Positions 11,043 through 23,909 of a DNA stretch of 64,000 nucleotides are shown piece after piece. The notes beneath the pieces were generated by a model. It saw nothing but the letters and a program-made list of their open reading frames with translations, did not search any database and was not told where the DNA came from. Made by a program: the position numbers and the translations under genes. Source of the DNA: Siderastrea siderea (Eukaryota > Cnidaria > Anthozoa > Scleractinia > Rhizangiidae). Numbering within the stretch: the first letter of the stretch is position 1; every line of letters begins with the position of its first letter. Location: the NCBI GenBank assembly GCA_964030785.1, contig OZ034979.1:6381423-6445422 (forward strand), given 5' to 3'.

Positions 11043-11256
11043 ATACCAGGGTTTGAAACGTCAGTTGTACAAGTGAAATAACATCAAAACCTTAATGACG
11101 ATTAATTTTCTAGAGTCAGTTGCTAAACTGATTGTGCAGTCTTTGGAGACAGGATTTTTTTTGTCTCTATAATTTATTTTAGAAGCAGTTATGTTACCAA
11201 TCAAATACCTCCACACGGAACGTGACTAGCTTCTGGCTTCCGGTGTTCAACTTAAA
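11043..11256 (-). promoter_or_regulatory. Upstream region shared by FReD copies
   Basis: This block upstream of the intact fibrinogen gene matches the block upstream of the orphan exon (about 3985-4200). Shared landmarks on the plus strand include GTCTCTATAATTTATTTTA, ACCAATCAA and ACGGAAC near TGACTAGC. The ACCAATCA word contains a CCAAT box. It is a plausible promoter, but no start site can be seen. Confidence 0.5.
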
Positions 11257-11826
11257 GACGGTTTCGTCAGTAGAACAAACTGTTTGTATACGTACAGTAT
11301 TCCGTTGAATACGAAATCAGACATTCAAGCGTAGCACTCCTAGTGTGTATCAAATGATTGGTTTGATGTTCAAGTGTTACAACCAAACCTAACTTAATCT
11401 TGGACCTCTTAAAACTTTATTTTCGTCATCCCATATTTTTCAGCCCGTCAGGCATTTTGTAACTAAACTGACGTTACTTCATTGATTTTTTTGTTTGAAT
11501 TGTTCAAGACAACCTCTCAGATTTTCTAACAGTTGATTTATGACGGTTTCGTCAGTAGAACAAACTGTTTGTATACGTACAGTATTCCGTTGAATACGAA
11601 ATCAGACATTCAAGCGTAGCACTCCTAGTGTGTATCAAATGATTGGTTTGATGTTCAAGTGTTACAACCAAACCTAACTTAATCTTGGACCTCTTAAAAC
11701 TTTATTTTCGTCATCCCATATTTTTCAGCCCGTCAGGCATTTTGTAACTAAACTGACGTTACTTCATTGATTTTTTTGTTTGAATTGTTCAAGACAACCT
11801 CTCAGATTTTCTAACAGTTGATTTAT
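11257..11826. repeat. Exact 285-bp direct tandem duplication
   Basis: Positions 11257-11541 and 11542-11826 match base for base as far as I can read them. Both start GACGGTTTCGTCAG and end TTGATTTAT. No differences among 285 bases means a very recent duplication or an assembly duplication. It contains no gene. Confidence 0.9.
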
Positions 11827-12311
11827 GACTTGAACCGTTCAAGAAAGCGTAGATACTGCGAGAAAACTGCCCTAAAAATAGTGGAACCACAAACTGCCAT
11901 ACCAGTATCCTGTATTAAGGAGGAAGATAAGGTCAGTTGTGAAAAAGTCGGTGATTTCAAGCGTTTGCGTGATGAAGTCAATGTATTCATAAATTGATTT
12001 GTAAAACACTTCCTATACATGCGTTAGCTGTAACGCGTTACGATGAAATTCTTGGAATAGAAAGGGGCTTCCGACGTTAAGGCGGTCCGTCACTACGCAT
12101 TGTTTTATGTAAGCTTATGTAGAAAATACAAGTTTGGAGAGTTTAAAAAATAAGTAATAAACTACCTGAGCTGTAAAAAATTTATTGGCTGAATCCTTCA
12201 TTGTTACAAGACTTGTTATTCTAAAGGCTCTAAGCCTCAAAATCGTCGGTTCTCTCAATAACGCTATCCGCACTAAAAACTATAATAAAAATCTCTGATC
12301 AGTAAAAATGT
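11827..12311. other. Intergenic DNA, no gene recognised
   Basis: A short minus-strand open frame (12020-11823) has no recognisable features. No RNA gene or repeat is seen. Confidence 0.5.
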
Positions 12312-12505
12312 TAGCCTGCGTAGCAAGCGTTTCGGTAAGGCTTTCCTCACGTTCGATGCACTTTTCGCTTTTTTGGCCGGCCGAAAATTGGGGTGGGCCC
12401 CCGTCACGCACTTTTTTGCGCTCGCCCCAATTTTCGCGCGGCTTAAAAACAAAAAATGCCTCGAACGTGCGGAAAACCTTGCGGAAACGCTTGCTACGCA
12501 GGCTA
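12312..12505. mobile_element. 194-bp foldback element with 9-bp target duplication
   Basis: The ends are perfect inverted repeats of at least 22 bases: TAGCCTGCGTAGCAAGC on the left and GCTTGCTACGCAGGCTA on the right. The interior is also largely self-complementary, including a CGAACGTG/CACGTTCG pair and a CCCCAATTTTCG/CGAAAATTGGGG pair. The 9-mer TAAAAATGT flanks both sides (12303-12311 and 12506-12514) as a target-site duplication. Nine-base duplications are typical of Mutator-like elements, so this may be a MULE-type MITE. Open frames on both strands are by-products of the palindrome. Confidence 0.85.
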
Positions 12506-12590
12506 TAAAAATGTCAATATCTCTCACAAAAACCATCCAGTGTGGTAAGATCAGATAACATCAAACTGGTAGTCAAATAAACAAATCTGC

Positions 12591-12665
12591 GTGCGGTTTC
12601 ACGAGTGTTCATTTTCCTAGGCTAGCTTGTGTGCGGTTTCACGAGTGTACATTTTCCTAGGCTAA
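12591..12665. repeat. 40-bp tandem duplication
   Basis: GTGCGGTTTCACGAGTGT followed by a CATTTTCCTAGGCTA block occurs twice at a 40-bp offset (12591 and 12631), with one or two substitutions. Confidence 0.85.
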
Positions 12666-12794
12666 TTTCCGTTAATTGTTCCATCATTTCAGTTCTTTGT
12701 AGGCTCGATTTCTCGACATATGCTTACTTAAGATCGCACGCTCTCATATCCTAGATCACACGCTCTTATCTCCACCCAGGGACTGAGATATTAT

Positions 12795-12852
12795 TCGCCC
12801 CCCAAGCCACTTGTACAGAGCGCGCCTCTTACCGCTAGACCACCGCTGCTTT
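12795..12852 (-). mobile_element. tRNA-like (SINE head) fragment
   Basis: On the minus strand, AGCGGTGGTCTAGCGGTAAG resembles a tRNA 5' half with an RNA polymerase III A box. It is followed by AGGCGCGCTCTGTACAAGTGG-like sequence. A convincing B box is not seen, and the fold does not complete as a tRNA. It is best read as a SINE remnant and not as a functional tRNA gene. Confidence 0.4.
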
Positions 12853-13451
12853 TGTTTAAAAAGTTAGTGCGCGCACTAGGCTAATTCAGTTTAAAATAGG
12901 CTGAAATCTAACAACGCACTCTCCATGAAGTTGGAAACTAAGAAGCAATTGACACTGCTTGTCTATGATCAAAATCTAGAGGAATTCCAGTGTCTTTTTA
13001 CGCCATGAAGGGAGAGCCATAAAAACATCCCACAAGCCATCAACTTCGTCCAAGAGGACAACTGCTTTGGGTTCAACAGTTCTGGAAACCAGCCTACCCG
13101 GTTTGGTGTGAAAAGGTTAGCTGGACTGCCCCATCTGAAGGTCGCTTTCAGTACCACCGCAACGTTCTTTTGTGATATTTATCGGTTGGAACCTGAAGTC
13201 TCAGTGTGTAATCAGCCGCCTTATTGACTAAGTCCCGTTTACTGAACTTATCTTTAAACTCTGAACTTGGAACGACTGTTAGGGTAGAAGACAAAAACCT
13301 CCCCAAGGGCGCTAAACCTTCAAAGAAGGACAAAACACATATCCATGTACTGCGCAATGTACTGCGCTTGGGCAACCTGTGGTTTCCATTCTTTCTCTCC
13401 GCGACAATGAATGCGAAGGGATTGCGTACTAACTACTAAGATTGCTGGTCC
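12853..13451. other. 5' flank of WDR43, no gene recognised
   Basis: Small overlapping open frames on both strands (for example minus 13375-13148) show no family signature I can name. It could hold decayed repeat coding sequence. It would also contain the WDR43 promoter. Confidence 0.4.
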
Positions 13452-13457
13452 CACGTG
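13452..13457 (+). promoter_or_regulatory. CACGTG E-box just upstream of WDR43
   Basis: A canonical CACGTG lies 18 bases before the chosen start codon, and a second one lies at 13720-13725 in the start of intron 1. In animals, ribosome-biogenesis genes are frequent Myc/Max targets through this site. The site is seen. Its use is inferred. Confidence 0.4.
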
Positions 13458-13474
13458 CAAATGGAGTATGAAAT

Positions 13475-16400
13475 ATGGAAGGTAGTAGTTGTTCTTTTGA
13501 TAACAATGGTCGTTTCTTAGCACTTCTAACCCCAGATGGACGCCTTAAACTATGGGATTGCACTGTTGGATCACTAAAGCACGAATACACGTCGCCGTCG
13601 CATCTTTCTACGAGCTGTACATGCCTGCGTTGGAGTCGAACGTCTCGAGGTTCGGTAAGTTGGTCCTACGAGAGAACGATCGATGTTTTCTTGAAAATAA
13701 TCGTTATCTTTGCTTAGTCCACGTGGTAACAGAGTTTTAAATTTACTTAACTATGAAGCTCAATTCGTATTAGAGTCAATGGTGCGCTCTTTTGTGAGCG
13801 ATTGGCTTGAAAATATCAAAGTTGTCGAAGAAATTCCCTGACTCCCTGACCTGCGTATAAAATTATAAAAGCCGCCATTTGTTTGCAGTTTGGAAGGCTT
13901 CGTGTTTCTGTTTACCGCGTGACTCGATATTTCGTGGATATTTACTGTTTATATGTGTGGATTTGTTTAATGTCATCAGGAATTAAACCTTCAGTACAAC
14001 GTGATTTTGTATTCAAAAGATTTCCATGTCGTTTAAGTATTTATGGTGCAATGTACTTGCAAACCAATTCAGTGCTAAATGTGTAAAATCAAGTCACGCT
14101 GTATCAGTGACTATCTTTCATCTCTATCGTATTTGCCACGGTCTAGGTAACTCGCAAATGTTTAACATTTGGAGTATCTAACGTGATCAGCTGAATTAAA
14201 AAATGGGACTATTACCTGCTCAACATGGTGTTTTAATAACTACATGTAAGCTTACATAGTCTTGCATAAACTTAATGTGAATTCAGTCAAAAACCCTGTT
14301 TGCAATCATTGTACCCTGCTAGCAGTGGTTCCTGGCGAACGAGAGGATGAGGAACCACTGCAAGCAACTGTTTAGTGCCCTCCCCAACTCTGGATGAATA
14401 AATTAACTCACAACCAGGAAAACCAGTTTGAAACCGGTTTGACGCTTGTGCAAATGCTTAGGACTGCTGTGATTCACGTGCCCCATTATTCAAGGCTCTT
14501 GTTGGTTATCGTACGAGTCAAGCAAAAGATATCCAAACGGAAAGAAGTGCTGGTCAAGCTTATTTGCCGATATTTTAGTTCATTACGGAGCACATTCTTC
14601 ATGTGCTAAATTATAAATGCGACGACCGGACTCGCTCAGCAGTGCCGGTTGGGATGCTAAACCAAAAGCTTCAAAGCCTTCGATGCCTAAGAACAACTTT
14701 TCGATTTTTTTCCATAACCTAATCCCTGGAATTTGCAGAAAAGGAGGAGAAATATTACAAGGCTTGCGAACAGAAAATTTAAAAATCAGATCTGCTAATG
14801 ATGCAGTCCGATCAGCTATCTTCTGTATCTTCAGTAAGTTTTGTTTTCATCAATTTTTATATTTAAATTGAAATGAATATCCATCCTGTGTGGTAATAAC
14901 AAAGAAAATAAAAGCTATTAATAAGAGTTTTTTGCATCTGAAAGGAATGTGAAATGTTCTCGCTTTATCTAGTGCTGATTTTCAAAACATTCATGATCGA
15001 TCCTAGATTCGCTTGTAGATACAAATGGGAAATAAGTTTCTGCGAGCGCCTGCTGAATATTTTGTGTAGAGCGGAGGAGGCTCACTTTAATACAAACACA
15101 AACATTCCTTGATTTCTTGGTCATTAAAAAGCCGCCAAAATGCTAAAATAAACGAAAGCCCTTTTACTGGCACAAAAAAATCGAAAATAGCGAAGAAATT
15201 TCAGCAGCTTCAGGCTACAATTTATATTTTTACCAGTTGAACTGTTGACCTTTTGTCGCACGTTCGTCCACGACGCGTGTTTGCTCTGATTGGCCAAAAT
15301 CTGACAGCTCAGACAATGGTAACAGATGATGGGCACTCTGTCACGCGTATGAACGATGGAAATCCAAACAGTTGCTTGCAGTGGTTCCTCGTCCTCTCGT
15401 TCGCCAGGAACCACTGCTCGCAGGGTACAATCTTTGTCTTGTTCTAGAATCAACTGTTTACTCTGATTAACTAGAGAAAATCTATTCAGAAATTGAACTT
15501 GATCAAATAATTGGGTTCGATTGGGTTCAGTTACTGAATACAATCCACAGGCTTACTACAGTCACACAAGTCCGACCATCATTTTGGAAACATTACCTTT
15601 GCGAGCCTTGAATCACCAAAGTAAACACAGAAAAATAACACAAAACATCATGGCAGCAATTTTAAGAGTTATTATTACATTTTCATCGGTTTTAAATTCT
15701 CTAAATTTCATCCTTTTTTTCTTTAATTTGATAAATTAAACCAATATACATTTAGTCATTATAAGTGCACAGCACACCACACAAACAGAGGATGGTAAGC
15801 CTGTATACAATATCTAACAAAAATGTGTGAGTGTGTTCAGTTTCTGAGCCAGTCAATTTTGATTGAATAGTCTTACAGTCAACAAGCTTCATGCATGAAC
15901 GATCGTGGAACAAAGATTGCATTCTTCATGTGCACATTCCTTTCTTTAATTGGATTAACGTATTCTTGTAGATAGATTGAAAGATAACTATTTTTTTCGA
16001 TTAACAAAATCAATTCTTCGAAAGTTCACACGTAACATCAGAAATCGTCAACATGGCGCACTCGGAAGAAGTGCTAATCAATTACTCCAGGGATGTCATC
16101 CGTTATCAAGGATCTTTTCTTCCACAAGAAAATGGTTGAGTTGTCGCGTGGACTGAATAGGGCCAGACGATTTTATGAACAGCTCCTTTTAATTTGTCAC
16201 TCGTGTTCTGTGAAACATCTGACAACCCCAATCCAGCATTGAAAAGGTTGTCGATTTTGTTCCTTACATTAGAAGGCAAAGGTTTATTCGTTCCTTGCGT
16301 TAGAAGGCAAAGGTTTACCAGGATCATAAAAGCCCCCAAGCGAATTTCTTGCCATTTGGAGCTAGGAAACCTGAACTTATGTTCCGATCATGTGCAAACC

Positions 16401-19400
16401 TGTGTACACCGCGGCGAAAACTGTTTTTGTTGGCGGTTGTTCTTTATATTTTCTGTGGGTATCCGATTAAGCCATGAAACCTCCAGCCAAAGAATAAGTT
16501 GCTTTGTTAAAATTAGTGTCTCCTTTGGATTTTCTTTCTAAGGCTTACTGTTGTCGATTTTCTCTTTATGGCTTAGTTTTGTCAGCTTTATGTTCTCGTC
16601 ATTTTTTGCGCTGGGCTTGAAAACAATAAAAATGGTCACGCGTGACATGCCGGAAAATTGAGCTAATTTAATAAGGTACAAAAACTAACTTTTCAGTTCC
16701 TGTTCGGAAAGTTTGAATTATTATTGCGATGTTACAAGAAAAATTTCAAATATTAAGTAAACTAATGTTTCGAATATAGAATCCAAGTTTCAAAGAATCG
16801 CTAAATTTTTCGAAGAATGAAATCGAAGAATGAACTAATCGATGAATATTTGAAGTTGAGCGTTCATGCGTGAAGCACGTTGACTGTAAAACCATCAAAA
16901 TATATATACAGTACCAGATATTTTCAATTAACAAAGTTTGCCTCGACATGTGAACTCACTACAAAGAAATGGACAAATAAGCATGTGTGCAATAAAAAAT
17001 GCACGCATCATGCACCTTTCCCCCCTAATTATATATTCAACAGAGTACACCTGCAATTGAATGCTGAATTGTTGTGGCAATCTCCATGTGATCAAACAAA
17101 ATCAAATGGTTAATTGCATTTGATTGCTGGATTTTTTCGCCTGTTCCCTTGGGTTCTATTGGGCGATTCCAGAAAATATCCATACCATACCACAGACGGC
17201 TTCCATGTTTTAACCCCCCCCCCCCCTCCCGTTTGGATTTTCCATTTTTTTGACAAACCCTTCGGAATTACCTGCAGGGTTCGCTAATATGCCCAATTTG
17301 GCTTATTTTACGGAAAATTATTTCAAATGACTCTACTTCTGTTCAGTACAGCTGGTTATAGAGGGAGTCATTATGACTCCGAAAATTCTGCAAAAGTTTT
17401 CTCCCTACCGCTGTTCAACAGATGCAACCTACATTAACTTTACATTGCCCCAAACTGGTACAGAACATTAAAATAAGAATATCACGTGATGTACGTGTGT
17501 ACACTCGGAAGATATTACAATCGAGTGTATTTTCGTTTCCGCCATCTTGAATTTGAGCCATCGGGGTCAGCAGTCGCTCCCAATCTCACGATCGCACAAG
17601 GTGCAAAATCCAGCAGGCGTCCTTAGAAATGAGGGACTGGCGCAAGTTTTCGCCATTCATGCAACAACAGTACAAGAAATGTACAAGCGGTAAGAAACAT
17701 AGATTTTTCATATTTTTTTTAATCTGATAAGAAATTCATCAACGTTGAGAAGCTTATTGTACAACCCACATTTTGTCAGTTTTCTTCTGCAAATGAACAC
17801 GAACACGTGTCTGATCGATCGATGCTTGTCTTGTATCCTGCTTCCGCAGTAGTCAGCAGTGTCGACAGTTTGTGCTTTATTTGCGAACTGATTTTAAAAG
17901 TCCATAAAATCAGCATTTTCAAGGAATACACTCTTGTCTGTCTCCTGTGGAAATCCTAGATCCAAAACCCCCCCATGCCTTCGGAATTCCATTCGTAAGT
18001 ATCCCCCATGCCTTCGGATTTCCAGTTCAAAGAACCCCCTCTTGCCCTGGGAATTCCGAAAAGCCGTCTGTGGTATGGTATGGATATTTTCTGAAATCGC
18101 CCATTACTGGACCCATTGAATTGAACTCAATCACATACTTGGGTTTGATTGAATTCAAATCATCAATTGTTTTACAGTTGACTCCTGGTAACTCAAAGCC
18201 TCAGTAACTCTAACCTCCCGCTAACTTGAAGTGAATGATTTTCTCCTGCAGGTCACCATCTTTATAATTTTACCCCTGATAACTCAACCCCTTTTTTGTT
18301 TGCCTTGAAGGTTTGGGTTATTGGGAGTCAACTGTATTTGGCTTTTTGTCAAAAATGTTTATAATGCCAATTACCTGTAGTTATTTCTGCAGTTTTGTTT
18401 GTTTGCATTCACATTGGGGAGGGTTTTTAGTTGAGTCTTGAACTACAGACTTATTGAATTGGAAGATCAACAATGAATTGCTATATGTATGACAGTCAAA
18501 ACTCTCTGACTGGACACTCAAAAGAGGACAGCTCTGCTTATGGCCACCTTGACAAAACCCTGTTTGTGGGAACTCTTGTACACAAAATCTGTGTTGGCAC
18601 ATTGTAGTAAGTGCCTACAATTGCCTGCAGAAATTCTTGAGACACTGTTACACACAGGAGCAAAATTTGGCTTGCAGTGCCCAGTTTCATTCCCTACCCC
18701 TCCCCCCTTTCAATGTTGTTTCAATGCATGGACTAGTCCAAAACAACAACATTGAAAGGGGGAGGGGGATACTTGCGGGAATTGGCGGCTTTCAGGACTG
18801 TGGGCTAAGGCAACATTGACTATACAAGAGTGGATTTGGGGCAAGTGTGTCTCAACTATCTTGCAGGTAATTGTAGCTCCAGTTGTTGACACTTTTGGTT
18901 AAATTTTAAATAGAGGATACTCAGTGGAAGAAGACCTTCTCTTCATGGAATTTTTAGATTAATGTAATTTGTGAAAAAAATATTTAGTTATTTCTTTTAA
19001 TTGGTAGATTACTCAAAGAAGAAAGAAACAGAAGACTTCAAGACCTGCTACAAGTACAGGTGTTGATTCCATAGCACTAGGAACTTCTTCTGGTGATGTT
19101 CTTATTTACAGTGTAGCTGCTGGAGAAGTTAACCAGAGATTGGTAAGGATTAGCCATTCTTGTAACTCAGTTTCACCTGATACATGTAGCAGGGTTGCCA
19201 CAGGTCAGGAAATGGTCAGGGAAAAAAACAATTCTTCAAGGTCAGGGAAAAGTCAGGAAATTTGTTTTTGAGTCAGGGAAAATTGACATTTTGAAGAAAA
19301 GTCAGGGAAAACTGAATCACAATTTCCTATACCATTGATGGCTGAAAGAAATATTTCAGGTCACTGTGATCTCCCCCTTTGTTTTGTTAAAACCATCGTG

Positions 19401-22400
19401 GAAATGCCCTAATTGTTGCGATTTGTTGAAAACTTATCAGTCTTAAATAAATGGGTGGAAAGGATGGCTGTAAGGGGAGGCTGGAGGCTGCTACTTTATC
19501 TGACATTTTGTATTTATTTGGTCAGGGAAATTTTGTTTTTATCTGGGAAAAGTCAGGGAATTTTGAAAACTCATGTCTGTGGCAACCATGTGTAGGCATC
19601 TCCTGGATTTCTGTGAGAAAATTATACTTCATCGACTTATGGTCATATGAGACTGGTATATATATATGTACTGGTATGATACTCATTCTTGTACAGTGTA
19701 CTCTCACTCAAATCTAAATTTTGCTATAATGACCAACCTAAAAGGTCCTTATAAAGGTTCCTGTAATGACCAGCCTATAAAGGTCCCTGTAAATGTCCCT
19801 ATAATGACCAGCCTATAATGGTCCCTGTAAACGTCCCTATAATGACCAGCCTATAAAGGTTCCTATAAAGGTCCTTATGATTGCCAGCAACTACAACAAT
19901 GGCAACTGGCTACTTTGGGCTCAAGCCCTAAGCTCTGACTACCTGTGCTACATACATGTACATTGCATGTCTACTACAACATAACCATATAAAAAACAAA
20001 CAAACAATAAAATAATATATTTCAGCTTGCCCTCTGGGCAAACAACCCTCAAAGTTTGCTGACTCGAGCCAGTGAATTTTCCATCTCCCCAGGTTTCAAA
20101 AAAATGCTCGAAGACCCGATGTACAATCATGTAGCTCATAAGGAAAGACAAAGGAAACCATGCCATGCACTGTGACTTATTTTAATATGAAATCCATTCT
20201 TGGTGTTTGATGTTTGATGCATGATGTCTCTACCTTGAGCATAGTAAGTCTACTCACTAGCTGCTAGAGTGAGGAATATTTATTGTGAGAAGGTTAGACC
20301 TTTCAAACTGTATTCACAGAGTATTTGTATATGTAGGAGGGTGGCCATGATAGCAGAGTAAATGATGTGTGTTGGAGTGAAGATGACAGCAGGTTGTATT
20401 CTTGTTCAAATGATAAGCACATAACAGAGTGGACCACAGAAAATGGTCAGCAAAAGTGGTAAGATGACCCTGATGTTGACTTAAGTTTGATTTTTATAAT
20501 AATTGAAGTTGAGCAGGACAATTTTAAACAACATTTTTCACATTGAATTTTCAATCCCTGCACATCACATAGGGCAACCTTTACTGAAAGTTGTAGACAT
20601 TAACAGGGACGATGCTGCTGTAATCTATATCATTATTATATGACAAGAAAAACTCTGTTCTGGCTTAAACAGGATGCAAACCCATCACCTTTGTCGTACT
20701 GGTTTGGACATTCTATTCTGGTCTTATTGTGGGGTCAAAAAATTATTTGTACTCAAAGAATGATGAACGTGAAATACTTATCAACAAGTCTACGTCCCTC
20801 TCCCCCTCCTAATCAATGTTGCTCTGCCCTGGGGAGTGTCCTGAGAGATTCCTGTGAACCTATATATAAACAGCGTTGAAAGGGGGGCAGGAGAGAATAT
20901 AGCATTCTTTCAATAGTGTGGCTTATTTAATTCAGGAAAACTGTGGAATTTGACTGTAATTGGTACATTTCAATCCTCACTGTTTGAACGAGAAGCTATT
21001 TTCTCAGCATTTTCCTGTTATGTTGCTTGATTGTGGCGTCAATCTACTAATATTAGATGATGTCATGGGAGCATGATGTGCCATATACTTGTGTGTCAGC
21101 TTTGTTTAATTTTGCCCTCAACAGTAAATGGAAAGCTGATAAACGTGGAGTAAGGTGCATCCGTCTTGGTCCTAAGGAAAATACACTGCTCTCAGCGGGA
21201 AGAAGTATTAAACTATGGGACTTAAAAACTAAAGAAACCCTTAAGGTAAAATTGTGTGAAAAGTATACCTATAACTTCTGATTTAAACCATGAGGTGTTT
21301 GTAATAATTGTAGACTGAGGTATCTGCGAGTGGAAAGCTGGATTTGAGTTCATTAGAATGCTCGGACAGTACGTGAAGGAACAAGAAATATTCCAAAAGC
21401 AGAAAGAGCATGGATGCTGCATTAAGTTAAAATGTTATACTAGTAGCCAGTCTTCTTCACCCGTCTGGCTTAAGTTGCAATGACAGGTAAGGATTGTGCA
21501 TTTGGAAGGCAGAGTTCTCAAGTTAGATGCCTGCTTTCCAGCAATCAGCAGTTCCATCTTTTGTTACATTTTGAAGCGGAAGCTGCGTCTAGGAAGTTTA
21601 AACACCATGTCAAAAAATTACTCATTTAGTCTCATTCAAGAACATTGTTGGCTATAGTATTGGTTCATATTGAAGTACGTGTACATGTAAAACGTTTGCA
21701 CCATTTCAATGTACTTTTTTGTGTTTCTTTTGTCCACAGAGTTTTACTGGTCATGCAACTCCAGTGACACATCTCTTGTTCATTCCGAGCTCCATGTCAC
21801 ATGACTCAAACGCTAATCATATCCCCAGTAATGGAATTAGTGGTCGTTACTTTATTTCTGGAGCAGAACAGGATAGACTTTTGAATGTATGGTGAGTTGT
21901 CAAGCAGTGAATAACTTTACAATCAGTGATTTCAAGGAGGCACATTGAGAATGTTATTTCACAAGTGAAATGATTTTTCTTGTCATAGGCATGTGAACTT
22001 AGATACACAAGACAAAAATGCACTAGTGTCACTTTCCCTCACAGACGAACCAGTTGCAGTTGATGTCATACGGCACAGTGATCGAGACAAGGTAAATAAA
22101 CATTCAACATTAAATTTGGAGATTGGTGGTTGAAACCTTTGCCCAATCTCTGCCATCATATTTATTTATTTTCTTTTAAAGGGCTTATGTCACAAGGATT
22201 TTGCTATTTTTGGTCAATTCTGCACTAAAATCATAACCTAGTGCCTTTACTCATACACAAAATGTTCCTGTAAAACCGTAAGGAAGATATCAAATGAATT
22301 TTATCAGGGAGAGCTAACCATAATAATTTTTTTGGTGATTATTGAGAACATAGCTTCTCAAACTCATCAATAATTCATAAAGAGAAAGCAAAGGAAATCA

Positions 22401-23877
22401 CTACCGTGACGGTGGTTTGGATACCGGATCTTAATTAGCATAAAGTTTTGCAAACTTTTGCCTTGAATTTCTCCAAGAATTATGAATGGTTTGAGAAGCC
22501 ATATCAAAAACTCGAAAGAGTGTTTCATCAGGTATCCAAACACCTCGAAGTCGGTCAAAAAAACGTGGCTGCGCCTCGTTTTTTCAACCTACTTCTCGGG
22601 TTTGGATATCCTTATGAAACACTCTTTCTCGTGTTTGATATATTACATCAAAACTTGAAAAAAATTGCCCAATTTTTTCAAGTTTCAATCCATTTCCATC
22701 CTTGCCATCGGTAGCAACAGACGACGGGAAACAGTTTCAGTGCTGTAAGATGGTCTTTAATAACGAGCTAGACCATTATTTTTATGCCAAGACGCATTTT
22801 AGCTTTTTAGAAAGATACTTAAAGTAGCGTGACATACTGTACACTGTAGCCCCTTTAATAAATGAATGCTTATGATGAGTTTCGTGTGTTTCTTTCTGCA
22901 GCCAGTTCACATTGCTGTGGTGTCAAAGGATGGTCAACTGCATATTTTTGAATATTCACTTAATGGGTTAGTCACAGTTTAACCCTTTATGCCCTGACAT
23001 GAAAATGTGTAGTCTCCTTACTGTTCTCCATACATTTCTTATGGAACTAGTAAGGAGAATTTGTCTTAATATCAAGATGTCTTGTCGTCAGTGATCATTT
23101 TCTTTAATCTCATCACTTCAATGTTTGAACATTAGTCAAATCATGTGAAGAGAAAATTCATTTTCATCACTGTTAGGGCTTAAAGGGTGAATGCTTTTTT
23201 TCAGCTAGACATGCAGTTAGAATGCATTAACCTCTAAAGAATGATAAGTCTTGAGTACTTCAAGTTGTACTTATTGCTTGCTTGCTTCCAAAGTACCAAT
23301 AATTTTCTGTTCAAGAATTTGTCCACTACATGAATATTATTTACTAGTATTTTAGAAGTAGAGTAGTACAAAGTATCTGACTTACAATTTTAATGCAATA
23401 ATTATTTTCTTGTCATTACAGTGGTGGTAAGAAGCCTTTAAGACCAACAAGAACAATCCAATTAGCATGTTCTGGGAAGAAGGTAACAGCAGCTTCAGTA
23501 TAATTTTTGGAGGCTGGGTGGGGGTGATATTTTCCTCCTCTTACTTGATGCCTCCTGCAGAATACAGTATTGTGATGTTCTGCAACAAAATGTTCCTTTT
23601 TTTCTTTCACGTCTCACCCTGTCATGACTAGTTCATTTGAAGGGTTGAGAGCACTAAATTTTAGTGCAAATTATGCTTCCACCCCCAAATCACCTGTTTC
23701 CCTGCTGTCTTTCCCCACCCTCTCCTAAGGTCTTTCCGCTTTTCCTAACATTAACCATTAGCCATTTTTTGGTGTCCCTTCAATTATCATCATTGAAAAT
23801 GTTAATAATAATAATAATAATAATAATAATTAATAATAATAATAATAATGATGATAATAATAATATTATTATTATCA

Positions 23878-23909
<32 letters not shown>

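Noticed and set aside
12822..12852. Functional tRNA gene on the minus strand
   Set aside because: Only an A-box-like half is present. No B box, acceptor stem or anticodon arm could be completed.
12969..13439. Possible conserved protein on the minus strand upstream of WDR43
   Set aside because: Frames are short, broken by stops and match no family that I can name. Not supportable as a gene.
15124..15543. Minus-strand 139-residue frame
   Set aside because: It runs through the right arm of a 63-bp inverted repeat and has no domain. Looks like translated multi-copy DNA.
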